From contig VCJN01003519.1 of assembly GCA_006384855.1 (NCBI GenBank), positions 34,221 through 98,220 on the forward strand: DNA of 64,000 nucleotides, written 5' to 3'. Below, piece after piece: positions 58,134-64,000 of this stretch. The notes beneath the pieces are model-generated. The model had not been told where the DNA came from and did not search any database. It saw only the letters and a list, made by a program, of their open reading frames with translations. Source of the DNA: Tetraselmis striata (Eukaryota > Chlorophyta > Chlorodendrophyceae > Chlorodendrales > Chlorodendraceae). The translations under genes were made by a program, and so were the position numbers. How positions within the stretch are numbered: the stretch's first letter is position 1; the number at the start of each line of letters is the position of its first letter.

Positions 58134-59277
58134 CTGCGACGCATCCCACATCGGCCATCAGGTGACCGTTGGTGGGCAGTCCGGCGGGTAGCATGCCGTT
58201 GCTCGTGATATTAGGCTCAATTGCTACCAGCGGTTGGGGGACGGCGGGCTTTCACAGTCGGGTCTACCGTGCAGGAAGCCCGAAAAGCCAAATCGTCTTG
58301 CACGGGATGAACCCCCGAGCATCGACGCGGCGTGTCAGCAGGTAGGCGGGGCGCAATAAAGATGGGAGATGGGGACAACAAAGAGCCCACTAGTTTTTAT
58401 AAAATACTACGGGTACCTCGAGCGAGGTCGACTCACATCGATGTGATAGAGTTGACCGTGCTCGTTGTCTCGGCAGTTTTCTACGTCTAATTTGTTTGTT
58501 GTATCACGCCCGCAGTACAGTGGTCCATGCTCGTACTTTGTATGATGTGTAGTTGCGCGCGTTGCATGCGCGTGCCACGTGGATTGGCGTGCCGCAGGCG
58601 AACGTGAGTAGTGCGCGCCAGGCGGAAGGAAACCCCCAAAACTGGTATTTTGTAGTAAATACATCACCTCGGACTATGTAAGGGGACGACAATACCCTAA
58701 ATAAAACCTAGTAAATCTGTTGATATCATGTATACCGGAGACCCAAGCACATGGACTATTCAAGACACGACTTATGCGGCTACTGACGACACCCCATGCC
58801 GCGCGGTATTCCACAAATTAGGATTTAGTCACCTCTGCGGCACATGACATGTAATTCACTTCTCAAAATCTCACAACCAAACAAGCAACCTCTCGACAAC
58901 TCAAAAACTCGTTCTTTTGTAGCGAGACCCTCTTCCCAAATGGCGTCCCGCCACAGTTTGTGCTTATTCTCCGGCGCTTCTCGTAAGGGTATGATAATAC
59001 CGTAATTATTAGAACTTAGTAAATCTGATGTCATGTAACGGTGATCATGGTACATGGAATGTTATAGGTTTTACTTAGGGAATATGATCATCCCATCCCC
59101 TTACCGTGCAAACACAAACCGTCTGCGGATAAATAACGTTTTTGAACCCACGCGAAGAGTAAAGCTAATAAAGCGGGGAAATAATTCAGAATATATCACG
59201 AATACACAACAAAAAACTCCGAATCGCGAGGATATGCAATAAAACAGTTAATCACTATTTGGCCCCGCAAACCGTTT
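58134..59277. other. No gene seen
   Basis: AT-richer than the rest, with a short duplication of ATAAAACCTAGTAAATCTG-like sequence (58701 and 59013, in TTAGTAAATCTG form). No exon or RNA is supported. Confidence 0.35.
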
Positions 59278-60811
59278 TCGTTAAGTATGAACCGAGGTTA
59301 GGAAACGACAACCGAGTGAAGTGCCAAATTACATAGCGGTGCCATCCCTAGTCGGCATTGTGCAATCCTTTTCGGCGCTAAGATGCTTCGGAAGTTTCCG
59401 GAGCCATCGTTCGCCAATCCGTACAACGGCCATTGGCAGCCCCAACACCGGAAAGCTAGTGGCAGTAGCTGTAGACCCTTCGACAGCACCGGCTATTTAG
59501 GCACGGGACACGGGCTCGGCACAGTCCATCCAACCCTTTTGCTGTTGCTTGCGCAACAAGCAATCGCACGTTGCACCGCGCCGCGTGAGGCACCATGTGC
59601 TCGGCATCATCGATGCACGTAAAACCTCCGCAGCGATGGCGTTCCGCTGCTTGGTTGTTTATGGGCCGCCCAATCCCGCAAAGCGGGCGTGCCAGCTGCG
59701 CCGACCCGTATGGCGCGGCACACCGGCGCTTTCCTCATCGCACGCCGGCTCCGCGTTGCTCGCCCGCTAGAACCTCTGTGGCCGTGCGTCCCTGGTGCTT
59801 GCAGCCTGGATCCCTCCGACCTATGCTTACCCGTCGGCGTGGCGGGAATCCGTCACCCTTGCGCGAGACGACACCCGAACTGTCACCGTGCTGACATTAT
59901 TCCGGCGCGTCGTGCGCTGATCGGCGAGTTTTCTACGGCTTTCGACGTGTGGCGGCGCCGCAGCCTTCTTTCTAATATCACTGGCCATCTTATTGCGCGC
60001 GACGTGGCACTGGAGCGCTACTCGAGCACCTCGTGGTGGAGACGTTTGAGATCGGGCCAAATCGCATGTCCTTGCGCGTCTCGTCGCGACACTAAGGTCC
60101 ATGCGCCAGCCTGGCGCTCCGCAGCAATCGCATGCACGGTCGGGTCCACGGCGCTTCCGAGGCGCGTCGCGCGACCCGGCTGGTTGTTAGACATGTGGAG
60201 CGTCCACAGCTTACGCATGCACAAGCGAAGGACGGGGAACGTGGAGACTGCCGCCGAGCTTGTGGCCGGCCCGCGCGGGCGTCGGTTTGCTTGTTATCAT
60301 TTTTTTCGCACACCGTCCTCGCGGGCATGTGGAAAACGCGCGCGCCGCAAGTCCGCTACTGTGGTATTGCGTTTTCCATGGCAAAACTGGCTGTACTTCC
60401 CTTTGTCTAGACAGTGCCTACCTGGCTCCTAATGAACCTAGTTTAGCCGTTAAGTTTAAGCTGAGGTTAGGAAACGACAACCGAGTGATGCCCCAATATC
60501 CCTGGCGATAGCGGTGCCAACCCTAGTTGGCCTCGTGCAAGCGGCGCTAAAATGCTCCGGAAGTTTCCGGAATCATCGAGCCGATTTTTAAAAGTGGCCG
60601 ATCCGTACCACGGCCACTGGCAGCCCCAACACCGGAGGATTGTTGTAGCAACTATAGATCCTTTGACAGCATCGGCTATTTAGGCGGGACACGGACTCGG
60701 CACAAATTACAGTTCATCCATATCCCTTTTGCTGTTATTTGCTTGCACCTGGTTGTGCCTCCCTCTACCTAGTGCCTACTTGCCTCCTCACGGAAGTAGT
60801 TTAATTCTACG
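59278..60811 (+). repeat. Direct pair of a repeat unit, second copy internally deleted
   Basis: Unit 1 (59278-60449) and unit 2 (60450-60811) both begin GTTAAGTNTNANCNGAGGTTAGG-like, share GAAACGACAACCGAGTGA, GGAAGTTTCCGGA, GCAGCCCCAACACCGGA and GGCTATTTAGGC, and both end with AGTGCCTAC..G.CTCCT ... TAGTTTA. Unit 1 has about 840 extra bases in the middle with an open frame (59689-60432, +) that I do not recognise. It could be a non-autonomous mobile element in tandem with a deleted relative. Confidence 0.65.
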
Positions 60812-61080
60812 CGGTAAAAGTAAAGTTTACCCCAGGTCAGCGGCCGAAGCCGCCCCATCACTTGACCTCGTGCGCCAAATGCAGTCGTAGCAGGTATGGC
60901 ATAACCATTAGACTGTTGCCTCATTCGAAGCCCGAAGGGCTAATGCATCAACCGGGTAAAGCCGGAACACATGCCCGACCATTATTGCCTTGAAATGACA
61001 GCACACCCGGGAATCGATCCGGGAACCTCCTGAGTAGGAGATCACCGCTCTACCGAGCGGACGACAGACAACGAGGCATG
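60812..61080 (-). mobile_element. tRNA-derived SINE, copy 2
   Basis: Minus-strand copy of the SINE at 25729. The head has GCTCGGTAGAGCGG (A-box like) and GGATCGATTCCCGG (B-box like), the body has GGTTGATGCATTAGCCCTTC and GGCGCACGAGGTCAAG, and the tail is AAACTTTACTTTTACCG. Imperfect ~10-bp duplications (TTAATTCTACG at 60801-60811, TAAATCTACG at 61081-61090) flank it. The anticodon-arm region differs from copy 1. It inserted right after the repeat pair at 59278-60811. Confidence 0.8.
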
Positions 61081-61090
61081 TAAATCTACG

Positions 61091-61956
61091 TAGTAGTATT
61101 ACAGACAACGTGAATTCGCAATCGTACGGGTACTAGTACGGCGTATCGGATGGGGAAAGTAAATGAAACAACAGTAATAGTAATGCCGGAGTGCAGACGG
61201 CCAAGTATGATGCGTTTGTCTGTGCTCATTTCGCACCGTCTTTTGGTGCCGCTTCCAGGTCCACGCAATTGCTGTAGTGGACGTTTTCTATTGCCTTTTC
61301 GGGTGGTTTCCTGATCGCCTTTTGCAGCTAGCTCATGTAACTAAATAATGATAATATAGCGCTAAGGTGCGCGCGCGCGAGGTACAGTAGAGACAATGAG
61401 ATGAGGTAGGTCTCGTCTCACAACAATAATGAGTAGATGTTGTAATCCTTACACAGCAAACGTATTTAAGATTCGGGCAATATTTAAGCCCTCTCATTTC
61501 TGCAGTTTTTATCACGCGACGCGTACTTCGTTGCTTGTTGCTCGCCAACACCTTCCATATGCGGCTCACCCACCCACGCAGTCGGCGACCCCTATGGGCC
61601 CACCACGCGTCCCGGCACCTACCCAATTCGGAAGTGCCATGCATGCATACTCCCTCTGAAGGTAGCAGGGGGGCTGTCGGACCGCCTCGTACCGCGTTGA
61701 CCCTCGGATCCTTGTTTTATGGGCCGCGTGTGCGCGGGCGCGGTTCAGTTTCGTACTACTGCACTGGCTCACCCCGCTGCCGGATGCCCGCCACCCCAAC
61801 CGAATGGGCTCCCTCCGCACAGCGCCTCGACTGAAACGTCCGCTCATATACCATCGGCATGTCATTTAACTACCTATGTATGTTCTTGGATTTTCGATTA
61901 GTGTCCCGCTGCGTCACTGATATGTGATGTGCTGCGGGGTAGTGTTGCTTGGCGCT
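61091..61956. other. No gene seen
   Basis: No supported exon. A CG repeat lies near 61369-61380. Confidence 0.35.
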
Positions 61957-62830
61957 ATGTCGACTTGTCCGCATCAATGCGTCTTTTTCACTGCGGTGGA
62001 GCGACAAGGCCATGTCGCGGGTATGACATGTAACGAGTGTGGAAACGCCTTTGGACGCCGCACTGGTCGAAACCTCCTACAATGGCACATGCACTCTCCG
62101 CACCCAATTGGCGTGAAGGCTGAAGAAGGGGAGGGTGGGCGCCAGATGGGGCACTTTCGTCAGAAACATGTCGAGGGCGGAGCAGCTCAAGTCATGGCCC
62201 GACTTCCCCTGGCACAAGTTCCGGACCAAGGATGACAAGCTTTCCGGCGAGCACTTCCTCGTGATGAGGATGAGTGATGAGGAGCACTTCCTCATCAGCA
62301 ACACGGCTACAGCGAGGCGCCTCACCGGCTTCCACCTCACCTCCTTGGGTCGGGCTGGACACGGAGGCTTTGCGTATGAGTTGCTGACGCCAACCATGTC
62401 GCAGTGATGATGATCCCCATTTCTTGTTGTCATCCACAAAACAAGGAACTATCCTGATAGGGTCACCTAGCTGAATCACACTGGGGGTGATGAAAATTCT
62501 AAGCACTTCAATGTGCAGTGGGCTAGGCTGTTGTTCAACGTGGGGAAGATTGGCTACGCCGACGCTGTCGACTTCCACCAGCTCATAGACGCCCCTCAAA
62601 AATGGACTGATTCCGACAACAAGGAAGTCTGGCATGCAGTGCCGCCCCCCTGTACCCATGCAATGAACTACATGTGCAATATGCTGAGGTTCGATATTTG
62701 CTGCGGGGCGCTGATGTCTTGCAGCACATGCCCGCTGACGTCCACGTAGTGGTGCACTTAGTGCGCAACTGGGCTGTGAAGGACGTGGAGGCGGCAGGCA
62801 TCAGCAGGCCATGCGCCGGCGGGGTGTAAT
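61957..62830 (+). CDS. Zinc-finger and unrecognised frames, perhaps transposon-linked
   Basis: 61957-62235 has a C-x2-C ... H-x-H finger (MTCNECGNAF, LLQWHMHSPHP). 62168-62407 carries LKSWPDFPWHKFRTKDDKLS and EEHFLISNTATARRLTGFHL in another frame. 62513-62640 reads LLFNVGKIGYADAVDFHQLI and WTDSDNKEVWHA, then after a small gap YLLRGADVLQHMPADVHVVV and LVRNWAVKDVEAAGISRPC run to a stop near 62830. The pieces look coding and may be exons of one gene, but I could not fix the joins. No family is recognised; it converges on a transposase-like frame. Confidence 0.35.
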
Positions 62831-62853
62831 TACACATGTTAATACCTGACTAT

Positions 62854-63949
62854 TCAAGCCTCATCTATGTTCCAGCCACATGCACTCATTTTGTCTAGCC
62901 ACTCATTCTGCAGCCGTGCAACCTCGTCGAGCAGCGCGTCGCGTTTGGCCTTCACATGTTTGCCGGCGTATGCCGTCCTCACCTCATATGCGGTGATCTG
63001 GTCGTCTGACCCCGCCCGTTGAGCCGCTTTGCTGTGGTTGGGAAGGTGTTGCGTTTGTTGCGCTTGTTGCTGCTCGCCTCCTGGCACATGAATGAGTCTC
63101 CACCCAATGCATGGACATGAGTCTGCGGGGCGCACCGCATAATGGAGGTGGTGAAGGGGCTAGCTTTCTCGGAGTTGGAAGTCGCGGAAGTTCGTGTGCT
63201 CCCTCCCATTACGCTTGATTGGCTTGTGCCTGTGCTCCATGCCTTCACTGCATTGACTGAGCATCGGGCCTAGCTCAGCCACCAGATCGCCGTAGTGAGC
63301 GACCACATTCTGCATCGTCGGGGTGACGTCGTGAGATCTCGCCACTCGGTTGAAGGTGCATAGCCATTTCCTGACTTGCTCTGTTGATGCTGCCCCCAGA
63401 CATTTGGCAAGTGGGCTTCCTTGGCGATCCCGTGGGAGTCGATCATCCACATGGCGATGTATTAGGATGACAGCCGGATGAACTTGATTGTGGCAGTCCA
63501 GGGTACAGACTCGAACTTTGGGATGGCCGCCATAGGCACCACCAGCATCTGAGGTAAGGCGGCCCAGTCCATCCCAACACTCCGCACCATTTCTAGACCT
63601 TCTGGTCGGCCCACGCTCCGCCTCCCTATTCAGGTGCATTATGTCAGCGTTGACGCCTAGGGTGTCGCTCGGCCACTGGCAAATGTACTACCCCTGCTTC
63701 TTGCTTCTGCAGTTGCAGTTGCATGTGATGCTGACAAACACTTAGTTGGTGGTGTTGTTGGTGAAGCCGTGCAACAGACAATCGGGGACCGCCAAGGATC
63801 GATGGAGAGGTGGGCTGCCTTGTCAGGGCGATGCCCTTTGTGGACAGCCAGGAAGATCTTGTACTGCTGTTGTTCTTGGGTAGGTGCCGCTTGCTATGTA
63901 ATCCATTTCTGCGGCAGTATAATGAATAAGATCTCAATGCATTGCACAT
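62854..63949 (-). mobile_element. Transposase-like frames, decayed
   Basis: Minus frame 63639-63160 has LTSDAGGAYGGHPKV, VRKWLCTFNRVARSHDVTPT and MQNVVAHYGDLVAELGPMLS, then QCSEGMEHRHKPIKRNGREH. The pattern of a mapped His, then EGME..HK..KR, resembles the end of KDZ/Plavaka-like or related transposases. 63135-62854 continues in another frame with ITAYEVRTAYAGKHVKAKRD and LLDEVARLQNEWLDKMSAC to a stop. 63949-63644 is basic and unrecognised. Frame changes suggest it is not intact. Terminal inverted repeats were not found in the window. Confidence 0.4.
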
Positions 63950-64000
63950 TTCTCATGGGTATGGGGGCCGGAGGGGGGGGGGGGGTCACCATGCAGCACG

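Overview
The window looks like nuclear DNA of a green alga (Chlorophyta, core-chlorophyte type). It is GC-rich, its genes are split by many short introns with GT-AG borders, TGTAA (the usual green-algal poly(A) signal) lies downstream of several genes, several products carry plastid or thylakoid-lumen targeting signals, and long pure G or C runs (17-30 bases) recur, mostly in introns. Species cannot be fixed from the sequence.

Left third (1-25.5 kb) is a host gene neighbourhood. A BRCT-domain gene enters from the left edge (to 4002, +). A decayed ankyrin-repeat gene follows (4.8-5.9 kb, -), then an 8-exon rhomboid protease gene (6517-9879, +), a 12-exon gene for a thylakoid-targeted long coiled-coil protein (11665-20125, -) and an 11-exon gene for a membrane-anchored sialidase-like enzyme (21939-25546, -). 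I could join exons in frame through whole genes for the last three.

Middle (25.7-52.4 kb) is a repeat and transposon belt. It holds a tRNA-derived SINE with perfect target duplications and a restriction-endonuclease-type LINE with about two frame changes, bracketed by inverted 36-40 bp sequences. It also has two copies of a short LTR-type element (31.3-33.7 and 50.1-52.4 kb), a small hAT-type MITE inside a partial terminal repeat of that family, and a ~370-bp satellite in three copies. A 25-unit minisatellite lies next to a decayed DNA-transposon gene, and a broken PAT/DIRS-like retroelement is flanked by split direct repeats.

Right part (52.8-56.0 kb) returns to host genes: an mTERF-family gene (+) converging on a thylakoid-lumen FKBP gene (-), with one palindromic TGTAA...TTACA block between them. 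Beyond it lie an orphan kinase exon, a tandem repeat pair, a second copy of the same SINE in reverse orientation, and transposon-like reading frames to the right edge.

Four of the six intact or near-intact host genes (rhomboid, coiled-coil protein, mTERF, FKBP) look plastid-directed. The clearest unusual items are the modular phase-0 thylakoid coiled-coil gene, the C-runs placed just after 5' splice sites in three neighbouring genes, the two SINE copies whose tRNA-like arms differ but keep their pairing, and the nested retroelement belt.
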